This document shows, piece after piece, positions 1 to 8,849 of a stretch of 64,000 nucleotides of DNA. How positions within the stretch are numbered: position 1 is the first letter of the stretch; each line of letters begins with the position of its first letter. The notes beneath the pieces were generated by a model. That model did not search any database and was not told the DNA's origin. It worked only from the letters and a program-made list of their open reading frames with translations. The position numbers and the translations under genes are program-made. This stretch comes from Cellulophaga lytica DSM 7489 (GTDB lineage Bacteria > Bacteroidota > Bacteroidia > Flavobacteriales > Flavobacteriaceae): contig NC_015167.1 in the NCBI RefSeq assembly GCF_000190595.1, positions 3,456,501-3,520,500 on the forward strand, written 5' to 3'.

Positions 1-2052
1 TGGGGCTTAATATTTATTTTATGGTTTTCTGTGGCTTTTGGTTTTTTTGCTGAAAAATGGCCGCTTTTAGGAGGTTTAGTTGGTTTTGAAATGAATGATT
101 TTCTGCAAGACTATACTGGTAAAATTGGTGTACTACTTCTTTTAATTTTTGGGTTGATATTTATTTTAGTAAGGCTATTTAAATTTACTCCAGAAAGCAC
201 CTTACAATACTTTAAACAGAAAAAAGCTGCATTAACAGATGAGTTAAACAATTCTGGCGATGATGAAAATTCTTCTGCAAATGCTACAAGCAAACAAACG
301 GCAGAAACAGTTGAAGAAGCTACTGTAGAAGAAACTCCTGTTGTTGTAGATACTTATACTCACAAAGAAGAAATACCTCCAATAGAAAAAGAAGAAGTAC
401 CTGCAAATGATGGTTTTGAAGTTACTGTTGCTGAGGATGAAGAAAACGTAGAAGAAAGCCTAAATATTGAGGTAGAAAAAATTACCGAAGAAAAAGAAGA
501 AATAGATAACCTAGCAGACAAGTTAGTTGATGATTTTGGTGAGTTTGACCCTACTTTAGAGCTAGCAAACTACAAATTTCCACATATAGATTTGTTAGAT
601 CAACACGGAGCAGGTGGCGGAATAACAATTAACCAAGAGGAATTAGAGGAAAACAAAAATAAAATTGTAGAAACTCTTAAAAACTACAAAATAGGAATTG
701 CACAAATTAAAGCCACTATAGGACCTACAGTTACACTGTATGAAATTGTACCAGATGCTGGTGTGCGTATTTCAAAAATTAAAAATTTAGAAGATGATAT
801 TGCATTATCATTAGCTGCATTAGGAATACGTATTATAGCTCCAATACCAGGTAAAGGAACTATTGGTATAGAGGTTCCTAACAAAAATCCTTCTATAGTA
901 TCTATGCGTTCTGTAATAGCAAGTACAAAATTTCAGAAAGCAGAAATGGAACTGCCAATTGCTTTTGGTAAAACCATTAGTAATGAAACTCTTGTGGTAG
1001 ATTTAGCTAAAATGCCTCACTTGCTTATGGCAGGTGCTACAGGTCAAGGTAAATCTGTTGGTTTAAATGCTGTATTAACATCTCTCTTATATAAAAAGCA
1101 TCCGGCAGAGGTTAAATTTGTATTGGTAGATCCCAAAAAAGTAGAACTAACGCTATTTAATAAAATAGAGCGCCACTTTTTAGCCAAACTGCCAGACTCT
1201 GAAGATGCCATTATTACAGACAATGCAAAAGTTATAAATACATTAAATTCTCTTTGTATAGAGATGGATAACAGGTACGAACTGCTAAAAGCTGCAATGG
1301 TACGTAACCTAAAAGAATACAATGCTAAATTTAAGGCTCGTAAACTAAATCCTAATGATGGACATATGTTTTTACCATACATTGTATTGGTAATAGATGA
1401 GTTTGCAGATTTAATTATGACCGCTGGTAAAGAGGTAGAAACACCTATTGCTCGTTTAGCACAATTGGCCAGAGCCATTGGTATTCACCTAATTATAGCT
1501 ACACAAAGACCATCTGTAAATGTAATAACAGGTATTATAAAAGCCAATTTCCCGGCACGTATTGCGTTTAGAGTTACTTCTAAAATTGACTCCAGAACTA
1601 TTTTAGATGCACAGGGTGCAGACCAATTAATTGGTCGTGGAGATATGCTTTACACACAAGGTAATGATGTTATACGTGTACAATGTGCTTTTGTAGACAC
1701 CCCAGAGGTAGAAAAAATTACAGGTTATATAGGATCACAAAGAGCATATGCAGAGGCACTTTTACTGCCAGAATATGTAGGACCAGATGACTCTGGCACA
1801 AGTATTGATAATAACATAGCAGATCGTGATAAATTATTTAGAGAAGCGGCAGAAGTAATTGTAATTGCACAACAAGGTTCTGCGTCTTTAATACAACGAA
1901 AACTAAAATTAGGATATAACAGAGCAGGTAGAATTATAGATCAACTAGAAGCTGCCGGCATTGTTGGTCAGTTTGAAGGTAGTAAGGCAAGGCAAGTTTT
2001 AGTACCAGATATGTTGGCGTTAGACCAATTACTAGATAACGAAAAAAAATAA
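1..2052 (+). CDS. ftsK: DNA translocase FtsK (5' end cut by window)
   Basis: FtsK/SpoIIIE translocase, which pumps chromosomal DNA through the closing septum and helps resolve chromosome dimers. The frame is open to base 1, so the GTG at 31 is not the start and the upstream membrane segments are missing. Visible parts, numbered from base 31: one last membrane helix (about 30-50), an acidic Glu-rich linker (about 70-180), and the RecA-like motor with Walker A GATGQGKS (about 334) and Walker B VLVIDEFADLIM (about 453). A C-terminal winged-helix gamma domain follows (about 605-665, GSASLIQRKLKLGYNRAGRI), the part that reads polar DNA motifs in this family. It heads a same-strand run with the LolA-like gene 20 nt downstream. 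Identification is secure. Confidence 0.95.
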   Translation, partial: WGLIFILWFSVAFGFFAEKWPLLGGLVGFEMNDFLQDYTGKIGVLLLLIFGLIFILVRLFKFTPESTLQYFKQKKAALTDELNNSGDDENSSANATSKQTAETVEEATVEETPVVVDTYTHKEEIPPIEKEEVPANDGFEVTVAEDEENVEESLNIEVEKITEEKEEIDNLADKLVDDFGEFDPTLELANYKFPHIDLLDQHGAGGGITINQEELEENKNKIVETLKNYKIGIAQIKATIGPTVTLYEIVPDAGVRISKIKNLEDDIALSLAALGIRIIAPIPGKGTIGIEVPNKNPSIVSMRSVIASTKFQKAEMELPIAFGKTISNETLVVDLAKMPHLLMAGATGQGKSVGLNAVLTSLLYKKHPAEVKFVLVDPKKVELTLFNKIERHFLAKLPDSEDAIITDNAKVINTLNSLCIEMDNRYELLKAAMVRNLKEYNAKFKARKLNPNDGHMFLPYIVLVIDEFADLIMTAGKEVETPIARLAQLARAIGIHLIIATQRPSVNVITGIIKANFPARIAFRVTSKIDSRTILDAQGADQLIGRGDMLYTQGNDVIRVQCAFVDTPEVEKITGYIGSQRAYAEALLLPEYVGPDDSGTSIDNNIADRDKLFREAAEVIVIAQQGSASLIQRKLKLGYNRAGRIIDQLEAAGIVGQFEGSKARQVLVPDMLALDQLLDNEKK

Positions 2053-2072
2053 CAATTAACAAATCATACAAA

Positions 2073-2714
2073 ATGAAAAAATTAGGAGTTTTAGTATTCA
2101 TATTAATAGCAAATGTTTCTTTTGCGCAAAATTCCGCTAAGGCAAAAGCTTTATTAGACCAAGTTTACAATAAAGTAACTAGTTATAATAATATTTTTGT
2201 GGACTTTAAACATTCACTTAATAACAGTGAAGCCAATATAAACAGAGAAACCAGAGGTGATGTTACCTTACAAGGTGAAAAATACTTGTTTAACTACCTA
2301 GGATCTATGCAATTGTTTGATGGTAAAAAAGTATACACCGTTGTTCCTGATAACGAAGAGGTAACTATAGAAGATAAGTCTATAGATGATAACGCTATAA
2401 CGCCATCTAAAATGCTAACTTTTTATAAAACAGGCCATAATTATGCCTGGGATAAGTTGCAGACTATAAACGGAAGAAAAATTCAGTATATAAAATTAAT
2501 TCCTATAGATTCTAATTCAGAAATTAAATCTAGACTTTTAGGTATAGATGTAGAAACAAAACACATTTACAACCTTATTGAAACAGGAGATAATGGCACA
2601 AAAACCACAATTACTGTTAATTCTTTTAAAACAAATCAAACTTTATCAAAAAGCTTATTTACTTTTGACTTAAAAAAGTACGAAGATAACGGGTACTATA
2701 TCATAAGAAATTAA
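2073..2714 (+). CDS. lolA: LolA-like outer-membrane lipoprotein carrier
   Basis: A 213-residue secreted protein with a clean signal peptide (KKLGVLVFILIANVSFAQ) and the LolA/LolB-type pattern: a short N-terminal helix (AKALLDQVYNKVTSYNNIFV), then beta strands including GSMQLFDGKKVYTVVPDNEEV. LolA proteins carry lipoproteins across the periplasm to the outer membrane. It lies between ftsK and an LptF/LptG-family permease, a setting that fits an envelope-transport role. Bacteroidota have several LolA-like paralogues, so assignment to true LolA rests on context and fold only. Confidence 0.8.
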   Translation: MKKLGVLVFILIANVSFAQNSAKAKALLDQVYNKVTSYNNIFVDFKHSLNNSEANINRETRGDVTLQGEKYLFNYLGSMQLFDGKKVYTVVPDNEEVTIEDKSIDDNAITPSKMLTFYKTGHNYAWDKLQTINGRKIQYIKLIPIDSNSEIKSRLLGIDVETKHIYNLIETGDNGTKTTITVNSFKTNQTLSKSLFTFDLKKYEDNGYYIIRN

Positions 2715-2718
2715 GCCA

Positions 2719-4224
2719 TTGAAATTATTAGATCGTTACATTCTAACAAAGTTTCTTTTTAACTTTTTCAGTTCGTTTGCAATATTGATGTTAATCTTCA
2801 TATTTCAAACGATCTGGTTGTATATAGGAGACTTAGCAGGTAAAGGATTAGACCTAGAAATTATAGGTAAGTTTATTTTTTACTTTATGCCAAGTTTAAT
2901 AGACAAAGTATTGCCTTTAACGGTAGTACTTTCCTCTATTTTAACCTTTGGTACACTAGCAGAAAATTATGAATTTGCCGCTATGAAAGCCTCTGGTATT
3001 TCTTTACAGCGTGCAATGCGTACAATAATAATTTTTGTTTTGTTCCTTGGTGTTGTTGCCTTCTTTTTTGCAAACAACGTTGCCCCTGCTGCAGCTCATA
3101 AAATTTACAACCTTAAACGTAATATTGGTAATGTAAAACCAGCTGCAATTATAGCAGAAGGTATTTTTAGTGATTTTGAAGGAATGAATATTAAAGTTGA
3201 TAAAAAGTCTGGTGAAAACGACCGCTTTTTAGAAAACATTATTATCCACAAAAAATCTAACAATGTTATTAGTAATGTTGTTATTAAAGCAAAAAAAGGA
3301 GAATTAGTTAGTAGTGAAGATTCTGATATTGTACAACTTATACTTAAAGATGGTAATTATTATGAAGACGTACAATCTAAAAATAGTAAAACCAAACTAA
3401 AAGTACCTTTTGCTAAAGCTAAGTTTAATGAGTATATCATTAACATACAGCTTACAGATATGAGCGATCAGGATTTAGAAGAAGACCGTAATGTAGATAC
3501 TGAAAAAATGAAAAAAGTATCTAGACTTATTGTTGATATAGACTCTATAAGAAACGACAATATAAAAACCATAAAAGCTTTTTCTAAAAATATATCTATT
3601 AGAGCAGGTGCTTTTAAATCTGATTACGGTTACAAAAAGCCAAAACCTATGTTAGATGAAGCTTCTAAAAAAGAAACTCCAAACAACAAACAAAAAGAGG
3701 TTGTAAAAGATACAGTTACCTACACAGGAGACATTGCTAGTTTATATAATGAGTCTATGCAATTGCAATTGTACAGCTCAGCACATAGTGCAACTACCAA
3801 TGTTTTAAGTTCTGTTTCTGCAAGAAAAAAAGAGTTAGACATAAAATATCAGCGTTACAACATACATATTTTAGCCCTGCATAGTAAATATGCTTTGGCT
3901 TTTTCTTGTATCATTTTATTTTTTGTTGGTGCGCCTTTGGGTGCAATTATTAGAAAAGGCGGTATGGGGTTACCAATGGTAATTGCCATTATACTTTTCT
4001 TGGCCTACTACTTTTTAGGAGTATTTGTGGGCAACTCTGCTAAAGTTGGCAAAATACCACCTGCACTAGCTGCTTGGATACCTACACTGGTTATGCTACC
4101 ACTAGGTGTATTTTTAACTATAAGAGCAACAAATGATAAAGGCTTAATTACTTTTGGCGATATCATTTACCTAATAAAAAAACAGTTTACTAAAAATTCC
4201 AAGACTAAAACTAATGGAAAATAA
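2719..4224 (+). CDS. LptF/LptG-family permease (YjgP/YjgQ)
   Basis: A 501-residue inner-membrane protein of the YjgP/YjgQ family. LptF and LptG form the membrane part of the exporter that moves lipopolysaccharide to the outer membrane. Three N-terminal helices (about 12-35, 55-75 and 100-120) are followed by a long soluble periplasmic-type region (about 125-380) with a charged linker. A C-terminal helical block (about 385-480) includes SCIILFFVGAPLGAIIRKGG, a family hallmark. The start is TTG at 2719, 4 nt after the lolA stop; no ATG lies closer to the conserved N terminus MKLLDRYIL. Its 3' end overlaps ribBA by 11 nt. LptF and LptG cannot be separated by eye. Confidence 0.9.
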   Translation: MKLLDRYILTKFLFNFFSSFAILMLIFIFQTIWLYIGDLAGKGLDLEIIGKFIFYFMPSLIDKVLPLTVVLSSILTFGTLAENYEFAAMKASGISLQRAMRTIIIFVLFLGVVAFFFANNVAPAAAHKIYNLKRNIGNVKPAAIIAEGIFSDFEGMNIKVDKKSGENDRFLENIIIHKKSNNVISNVVIKAKKGELVSSEDSDIVQLILKDGNYYEDVQSKNSKTKLKVPFAKAKFNEYIINIQLTDMSDQDLEEDRNVDTEKMKKVSRLIVDIDSIRNDNIKTIKAFSKNISIRAGAFKSDYGYKKPKPMLDEASKKETPNNKQKEVVKDTVTYTGDIASLYNESMQLQLYSSAHSATTNVLSSVSARKKELDIKYQRYNIHILALHSKYALAFSCIILFFVGAPLGAIIRKGGMGLPMVIAIILFLAYYFLGVFVGNSAKVGKIPPALAAWIPTLVMLPLGVFLTIRATNDKGLITFGDIIYLIKKQFTKNSKTKTNGK

Positions 4225-5344
4225 AATACAGTTAAATACAATTGAAGAAGCAATAGAAGACATCCGTAAAGGAAAGGTTATTATTGTTGTTGATGATGAA
4301 GACAGAGAAAATGAAGGTGATTTTGTAGCTGCTGCAGAAGCTGTAACACCAGAAATGATAAACTTTATGGCCACTCACGGTCGTGGTTTAATTTGTGCTC
4401 CTTTAACAGAAGGTCGTTGTAAAGAGTTAGGTTTACACGTAATGGTAACCAACAACACAGACCCTATGGAAACTGCTTTTACCGTTTCTGTAGATTTAAA
4501 AGGAAAAGGTGTTACTACAGGAATCTCTGCAGGAGATAGAGCTGCAACAGTTAAAGCATTTACAGAAAATGAAACTAAAGCACAAGATTTAGCAAGACCA
4601 GGACATATTTTTCCGTTAATTGCCAAAGAAGGTGGAGTTTTACGTAGAACAGGGCATACAGAAGCTGCAATTGATTTTGCTCGTTTAGCAGGATTTAAAC
4701 CTGCTGGTGTTATTGTTGAAATAATGAATGAAGATGGCTCTATGGCCCGTTTACCTCAATTGATAGACGTTGCCAAAAAGTTTGATTTAAAAGTTGTTTC
4801 TATTGAAGCTCTTATTGCTTACAGAATGGAGCACGACAGCCTTATTGAAAAGAAAGAGCAATTTACAATTGAAACTCGTTTTGGAGAGTTTAGACTGCAC
4901 GCTTACCAACAAACTACTAACGACCAAGTACATATTGCACTTACCAAAGGTAGCTGGAATAAGGATGAACAAATACTTACGCGTATAAATTCTACCTTAG
5001 TAAATAATGATATTTTAGGTACGCTTACCAATAATCCTGATCAGAAATTAGAGGATATGTTTGCAGCAATTAATAAAGAAGGTAAGGGAGCTATGGTTTT
5101 TATTAATCAAGAATCTCAATCTCTTAATTTATTAAACAGATTATCTCAACTTAAAAAATTACAAGGAAACGGCTTAGTAAAAGCCCCTAAAGTAGATATG
5201 GATAGTAGAGATTTTGGTGTTGGTGCACAAATTTTACACGATTTAAATATTAGTAAAGTAAAACTACTAACAAATACTACACAGTCTAGACGTGTGGGTA
5301 TTGTTGGTTATGGTTTAGAAATTATAGATTACGTTAAGTATTAA
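4214..5344 (+). CDS. ribBA: RibBA: DHBP synthase with degenerate GTP cyclohydrolase II domain
   Basis: The N-terminal half (about 1-205) is 3,4-dihydroxy-2-butanone-4-phosphate synthase, which makes the four-carbon unit of riboflavin. It keeps DDEDRENEGD and the HTEAAIDFARLAG block. The C-terminal half (about 212-376) aligns with GTP cyclohydrolase II (start TRFGEFRLHAY, end GIVGYGLEIIDYV). However, the usual HSECLTGD...CDCG zinc-cysteine segment reads NSTLVNNDILGTLTNNPDQK, with no cysteines, and the RQEGRGIGL loop reads INQESQSLNLL. I infer an inactive cyclohydrolase half kept for structure or regulation, so a separate RibA would be needed elsewhere. It overlaps the permease gene by 11 nt and ends 21 nt before a strong hairpin. 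Confidence 0.9.
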   Translation: MENKIQLNTIEEAIEDIRKGKVIIVVDDEDRENEGDFVAAAEAVTPEMINFMATHGRGLICAPLTEGRCKELGLHVMVTNNTDPMETAFTVSVDLKGKGVTTGISAGDRAATVKAFTENETKAQDLARPGHIFPLIAKEGGVLRRTGHTEAAIDFARLAGFKPAGVIVEIMNEDGSMARLPQLIDVAKKFDLKVVSIEALIAYRMEHDSLIEKKEQFTIETRFGEFRLHAYQQTTNDQVHIALTKGSWNKDEQILTRINSTLVNNDILGTLTNNPDQKLEDMFAAINKEGKGAMVFINQESQSLNLLNRLSQLKKLQGNGLVKAPKVDMDSRDFGVGAQILHDLNISKVKLLTNTTQSRRVGIVGYGLEIIDYVKY

Positions 5345-5365
5345 TTAACTTAACCACTACAAATA

Positions 5366-5400
5366 AAAAATCCCTTAAAACTAAGTTTTAAGGGATTTTT
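5366..5400. terminator. Bidirectional intrinsic terminator between ribBA and aminotransferase genes
   Basis: A 12-bp perfect inverted repeat (5371-5382 with 5384-5395, TCCCTTAAAACT) is flanked by A5 on the left and T5 on the right. It can terminate both the plus-strand ribBA operon and the convergent minus-strand aminotransferase gene. Confidence 0.9.
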
Positions 5401-5424
5401 CTATTTTTAATAATCTGTAATAAA

Positions 5425-6618
5425 TTATAATACAGATTTTATAGCTTTAACCATATTAGCAGCTCTTTGCTCTACCTCTTCTTCGGTCCATCCTAATTTA
5501 ACCAAACAAGAAATTGTTCTACTAATCCATTGGTCTGACTTAGAAAAGTCTGACTTGCTATAGTCTGGCAATTGTTCTTTAACTTCATTTGGTAATTTAC
5601 CTAAAGAAGTTAAGTTAGTTAAGTGAGCCCATTTTTTGTAATAATGCCAGTTATTAGCATACCAGTAAAAACAAGCGTCAACACTGTGTTCACCTAAAGC
5701 TTTGTGTGCTTTTCTTGTCTGTTCTTCTGTTGGTAAAAATATAGATAAGAAAGAGTAATTTTCTTCACCACCTTCTGGTACTGCTCTAAACGTTACTTCT
5801 GGTATTGTAGACAATGCATTGCGTAAAATAGTATATGTTTTTTTCTGTATTGCAATAAACTCATCTAATCTTTGCACCTGAGCTACACCAACAGCAGCGT
5901 GTAATTCTGATATTCTGTAGTTGTATCCTAAAAACGGGTGATCTTCTGCTCCCCTATCTTTTCCAATATGATCATGACCATGATCTGAATAATGATCAGC
6001 ATTTTTGTAATACTGCTCATTGTTAGTAATTACAGCACCACCTTCACCACAAGTTATTGTTTTTACATAATCAAAAGAAAAACAACCTAAATCTCCATAA
6101 CTACCTAAAGGTTTACCTTCATACGTACCACCAATTGCTTGGCAAGCATCTTCTAATAACAATAAATTGTGCTTATCACAAATGGCTTTTAAAGCACTTA
6201 AATTAGCCATAGAACCACACATATGTACAGGCATAACTACCTTTGTTTTTGGTGTAATTGCTTTTTTTACCGCTTCTGGATCTAGTGTTAATGTATCATC
6301 TACATCTACTAAAATAGGTACAGCACCTAAAGCTAAAATAGACTCAAAACTAGCAACAAATGTAAAAGTTGGCATAATAACTTCATCACCAGCACCAATA
6401 CCTGCACTAGCCAACGCAACAGTTAATGCTGCTGTACCACTACTAACTAATTGTGCGTAACCTACTTCCATTCTTTTTGTTAAGGCTTCTTCTAGTTCTA
6501 ATGCTTTCCATTGGTCACCACGCATACCGTCAAAACCATAACGCATTAAAACACCTGAGTCTAGTACTTTTTGTACTTCTGCTCTTTCCTTATCTCCAAA
6601 AAATTCAAATCCTGGCAT
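5425..6618 (-). CDS. DegT/DnrJ/EryC1/StrS-family PLP aminotransferase
   Basis: A 397-residue fold-type I PLP enzyme of the sugar-aminotransferase family. The family makes 4-amino or 3-amino sugars on nucleotide sugars for surface polysaccharides or secondary metabolites. It shows the cofactor-pocket segment SSGTAALTVALASAGIGAGDEVIMP, the DACQAIGG motif, and SFDYVKTITCGEGG, where the Lys should bind PLP. The substrate cannot be told. There is no adjacent sugar-nucleotide gene; the nitroreductase gene lies 79 nt upstream on the same strand. Length is normal for the family. Confidence 0.9.
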   Translation of the reverse strand: MPGFEFFGDKERAEVQKVLDSGVLMRYGFDGMRGDQWKALELEEALTKRMEVGYAQLVSSGTAALTVALASAGIGAGDEVIMPTFTFVASFESILALGAVPILVDVDDTLTLDPEAVKKAITPKTKVVMPVHMCGSMANLSALKAICDKHNLLLLEDACQAIGGTYEGKPLGSYGDLGCFSFDYVKTITCGEGGAVITNNEQYYKNADHYSDHGHDHIGKDRGAEDHPFLGYNYRISELHAAVGVAQVQRLDEFIAIQKKTYTILRNALSTIPEVTFRAVPEGGEENYSFLSIFLPTEEQTRKAHKALGEHSVDACFYWYANNWHYYKKWAHLTNLTSLGKLPNEVKEQLPDYSKSDFSKSDQWISRTISCLVKLGWTEEEVEQRAANMVKAIKSVL

Positions 6619-6697
6619 ATTGTATATTTTTCTTGTTTTTTATTCTTTCTAATGCTATTAAAACAATAGCTTTAATTGATTTGTAAAGTTAGCAATT

Positions 6698-7330
6698 TTA
6701 GGCAATTTCTATCACACTTTCTACAGTCTCTTTACGTACTTTTTTAAAGGTTGCAAACACATCATCATCTGCCCTAATACCTATTGGCATAGTTAATACA
6801 GATGCTAAATTTAATTTTTGTAATCCTAAAAGTTTATCGTACTCGGCAGGAATAAAACCTTCCATTGGGCAAGCATCTATTTCTGTAGCTGCACAAACGG
6901 TTAACAAATTACCTAAAATAAGATAGGCCTGGTTGGTTGCCCACTGCGCTACTTCATCACTAGTTTTTTTACTAAAACTACCAATTAATTGCTGTTTAAA
7001 CGGATCTAAAATATCATTACTAGTGCCTCTAACCTGCTGTACACGTTTAAAGTAGTTGGCAATATAATCTGCATTTATAGTAGTTTCTCTGCACAATACC
7101 AAAACGTGAGACGCCTGTGCTACTTGTTGTTGATTGTATGAGCTTACCGCCAATTGTTGCTGCAATGCTTTATTTTTAACAACTACCATTTTTATTGGCT
7201 GTAAACCGTAAGATGTAGCTGTTAAATTAAAAGCCTCTTTAATTGCCTCTATTTTAGCATCTGGTAGTACAATATTTTCATTAAATTTTTTAACAGCGTA
7301 ACGCCATTCTAACTTTTTAATAATCTCCAT
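6698..7330 (-). CDS. Nitroreductase-family NAD(P)H oxidoreductase
   Basis: A 210-residue flavin (FMN) enzyme of the NfsB-like nitroreductase family. The start WRYAVKKFNENIVLPDAKIEAI is the family's N-terminal RxSxRxF-type block with Arg replaced by Ala-Val-Lys. TATSYGLQPIKMVVVKNKAL forms the FMN-site region, and CAATEIDACPMEGF is the typical helix near the active site. Members reduce quinones, nitro compounds or dihydropteridine; the physiological substrate is unknown. It lies 15 nt downstream of the TauE/SafE permease gene on the same strand, probably in one transcript. Confidence 0.85.
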   Translation of the reverse strand: MEIIKKLEWRYAVKKFNENIVLPDAKIEAIKEAFNLTATSYGLQPIKMVVVKNKALQQQLAVSSYNQQQVAQASHVLVLCRETTINADYIANYFKRVQQVRGTSNDILDPFKQQLIGSFSKKTSDEVAQWATNQAYLILGNLLTVCAATEIDACPMEGFIPAEYDKLLGLQKLNLASVLTMPIGIRADDDVFATFKKVRKETVESVIEIA

Positions 7331-7345
7331 TTTTCATCTATTGCA

Positions 7346-8098
7346 TTAAAAAAACCAAAGTTTAACAGCCATAACAATAATCATTAGCATTAAAAACTTT
7401 TTTATAAAACCATCACCTTTAGCTACAGATACTCTACTTGCTACCCAAGCACCAGAGCCATTACCAATAGCTAAAACAAGGCCTATTTCCCAAATTATTT
7501 TATCGTAGTAAATAAACACCGCTAGCGCAGCTAACGTATAAATTAAAACTACTGCTACTTTTGTTGCGTTTGCACGTACCAGCGTCATATGATTAGCATA
7601 ATGCAAAAACAAAATAATAATAAAACCTAAGCCTGCGTTAATAAAACCACCATAAACACCAAAAAAGAAAAAAGCAATTATACCTATCCATAAATGCTTG
7701 CCTGTTATACGTTCTTGTATGTCTTCAGCCTTTAATTTTGGTTTAAATATTATAATTAACAATACAACTATCATTACAATAGCTAGTATTTTATTAAAAG
7801 TTTCTCCGCTTACTTCTACTGCTATATTTGCCCCAACAATAGAGCCCAACATTGCAGATATGCCTAGGTAAATATTAAACGGAAATGTACTTACACCCTT
7901 ACTTTTAAATCCTGCTACGCCTAACATTGACTGTATTGCTATAGCTACTCTATTGGTACCATTAGCAACACTTGGCGGTATACCAAAAAAGATTAAAACC
8001 CCTAATGAAAGTAGTGAACCACCACCGGCTACTGTATTAATAAAACCTACAATAAAGCCTACTGCTATTAATAATAGGTAATGATACCATTGATCCAT
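7346..8098 (-). CDS. TauE/SafE (TSUP) family membrane permease
   Basis: About 250 residues with seven to eight hydrophobic helices and the family's Gly-rich first helix GFIVGFINTVAGGGSLLSLGVL, repeated in degenerate form in the second half (GGFINAGLGFIIILF). TSUP proteins move small sulfur- or carbon-containing anions across the inner membrane; the substrate is not visible. I place the start at ATG 8098 (MDQWYHYLL), not at TTG 8107. A near-perfect -7 box (TATTTTTG, 8112-8105) overlaps the TTG and leaves a leader of only a few bases before the ATG. Likely cotranscribed with the nitroreductase gene. Confidence 0.85.
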   Translation of the reverse strand: MDQWYHYLLLIAVGFIVGFINTVAGGGSLLSLGVLIFFGIPPSVANGTNRVAIAIQSMLGVAGFKSKGVSTFPFNIYLGISAMLGSIVGANIAVEVSGETFNKILAIVMIVVLLIIIFKPKLKAEDIQERITGKHLWIGIIAFFFFGVYGGFINAGLGFIIILFLHYANHMTLVRANATKVAVVLIYTLAALAVFIYYDKIIWEIGLVLAIGNGSGAWVASRVSVAKGDGFIKKFLMLMIIVMAVKLWFF

Positions 8099-8104
8099 AG
8101 CGTA

Positions 8105-8112
8105 CAAAAATA
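8105..8112 (-). promoter_or_regulatory. -7 box (TATTTTTG) of the TSUP/nitroreductase transcript
   Basis: On the minus strand TATTTTTG matches the Bacteroidota -7 consensus TAnnTTTG. It sits six bases before ATG 8098, so the expected transcription start falls within a few bases of the codon, giving an almost leaderless mRNA. No clear TTG is found at the usual -33 distance. Confidence 0.55.
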
Positions 8113-8246
8113 CGGTTTTATGGTGTTTTTATATAGATTTTGCATAATTAGTGATTTAAAATTATAAAAATAACCCCACTCAACACATTACCGTACAACA
8201 ATTTTATATGCAATTTTACTATGTAACCAACTAACTATCAATTGTT

Positions 8247-8289
8247 TTGCATTTAAGTATAATTATACTATTGCATCAATGTTGCATTA
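8247..8289 (+). promoter_or_regulatory. Candidate Fur-family operator, repeated TTGCAT boxes
   Basis: Three TTGCAT boxes occur at 8247, 8271 and 8282. The last two are 11 bp apart (TTGCATC, AATG, TTGCATTA), one helical turn. The same arrangement (TTGCATT, CCAG, TTGCATTA) lies in the promoter of the Fur-family gene at 12633-12651. The 8282 box supplies the -33 TTG of the promoter, so bound repressor would block RNA polymerase. The 8270-8288 segment is also an imperfect 19-bp palindrome. Confidence 0.6.
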
Positions 8290-8311
8290 AAGCAAAATAA
8301 TAATATATTTG
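8282..8311 (+). promoter_or_regulatory. Promoter of the metal-uptake operon
   Basis: TTG at 8282-8284, a 19-nt spacer, then TATATTTG at 8304-8311: an exact match to the Bacteroidota promoter (TTG, about 19 nt, TAnnTTTG). The expected start is near 8315, leaving a leader of about 50 nt before ATG 8365. A perfect 8-bp palindrome GTTGCAAC lies in that leader at 8333-8340. Confidence 0.7.
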
Positions 8312-8364
8312 CACTTTAATTAACAAAACTAAGTTGCAACAACAAAAAACTGTAACGGTTATTA

Positions 8365-8688
8365 ATGAAAATATATCAGTTTAAAAATAGTATTACATAT
8401 GTGTTGCTTGCTTTTTTTATTGTCATAAAAATTGCAGGACTACATTCTATATCTCATATTAATGAGCATACTGTAGATGGTGACCATCATGAATGTACTA
8501 TTTGTGATTATATAAATACCCATAACACTATACCCGTTGTACCTACACAGGAAGCATATACTAAAACCTGTATTACAACTTACAATCCTGTAAAAAAAAT
8601 ACAAGTAAGCTATAACAATCAGTATTTTAAAACAGAAAGTAACACACTACTATTCTCTAGGCCTCCTCCTCTTTTTAGCCTCACATAA
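8365..8688 (+). CDS. Small Cys/His-rich membrane-anchored protein, possible metal binder
   Basis: A 107-residue protein with one N-terminal hydrophobic helix or signal (YVLLAFFIVIKIAGLHSIS). Next comes a cluster of possible metal ligands, HSISHINEH...DHHECTICDY, with a CxxC motif. The tail RPPPLFSLT is Pro-rich. Similar small proteins with a CxxC and a Pro-rich tail precede TonB receptors in Bacteroidota, as far as I recall, but I cannot name the family with confidence. It is first in the operon behind the repeated TTGCAT operator, 161 nt before the TonB receptor gene. Metal handling is inferred from ligands and neighbours. Confidence 0.65.
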   Translation: MKIYQFKNSITYVLLAFFIVIKIAGLHSISHINEHTVDGDHHECTICDYINTHNTIPVVPTQEAYTKTCITTYNPVKKIQVSYNNQYFKTESNTLLFSRPPPLFSLT

Positions 8689-8783
8689 ACCTTTATTGTT
8701 TGGTATTTAGGTGTAATAAAAATTAAATTACATACAGAATTGATTCTACATTATTTGCCTTAATACCAAACAACTACAAAAAA

Positions 8784-8817
8784 GTGTATACCCTTATTGT
8801 CTACAAGGCTTGTACAC
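8784..8817 (+). other. Hairpin between small ORF and TonB receptor gene
   Basis: An imperfect inverted repeat: GTGTATACCCTT with AAGGCTTGTACAC around an internal loop. No T-run follows, so it is not a clear terminator. It could adjust expression of the receptor relative to the first gene; function unknown. Confidence 0.3.
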
Positions 8818-8849
8818 TAAACATTATTAAAATTATATAACAGCTAATT

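Noticed and set aside
31-33. GTG start for FtsK at 31
   Set aside because: The frame is open to base 1 and the usual upstream membrane helices are missing, so the gene is cut by the window.
5437-6618. Plus-strand frames inside the DegT aminotransferase gene
   Set aside because: Composition is that of a shadow of the strongly supported minus-strand gene.
8105-8107. TTG start for the TauE/SafE permease
   Set aside because: Overlaps the -7 box; ATG 8098 is preferred.
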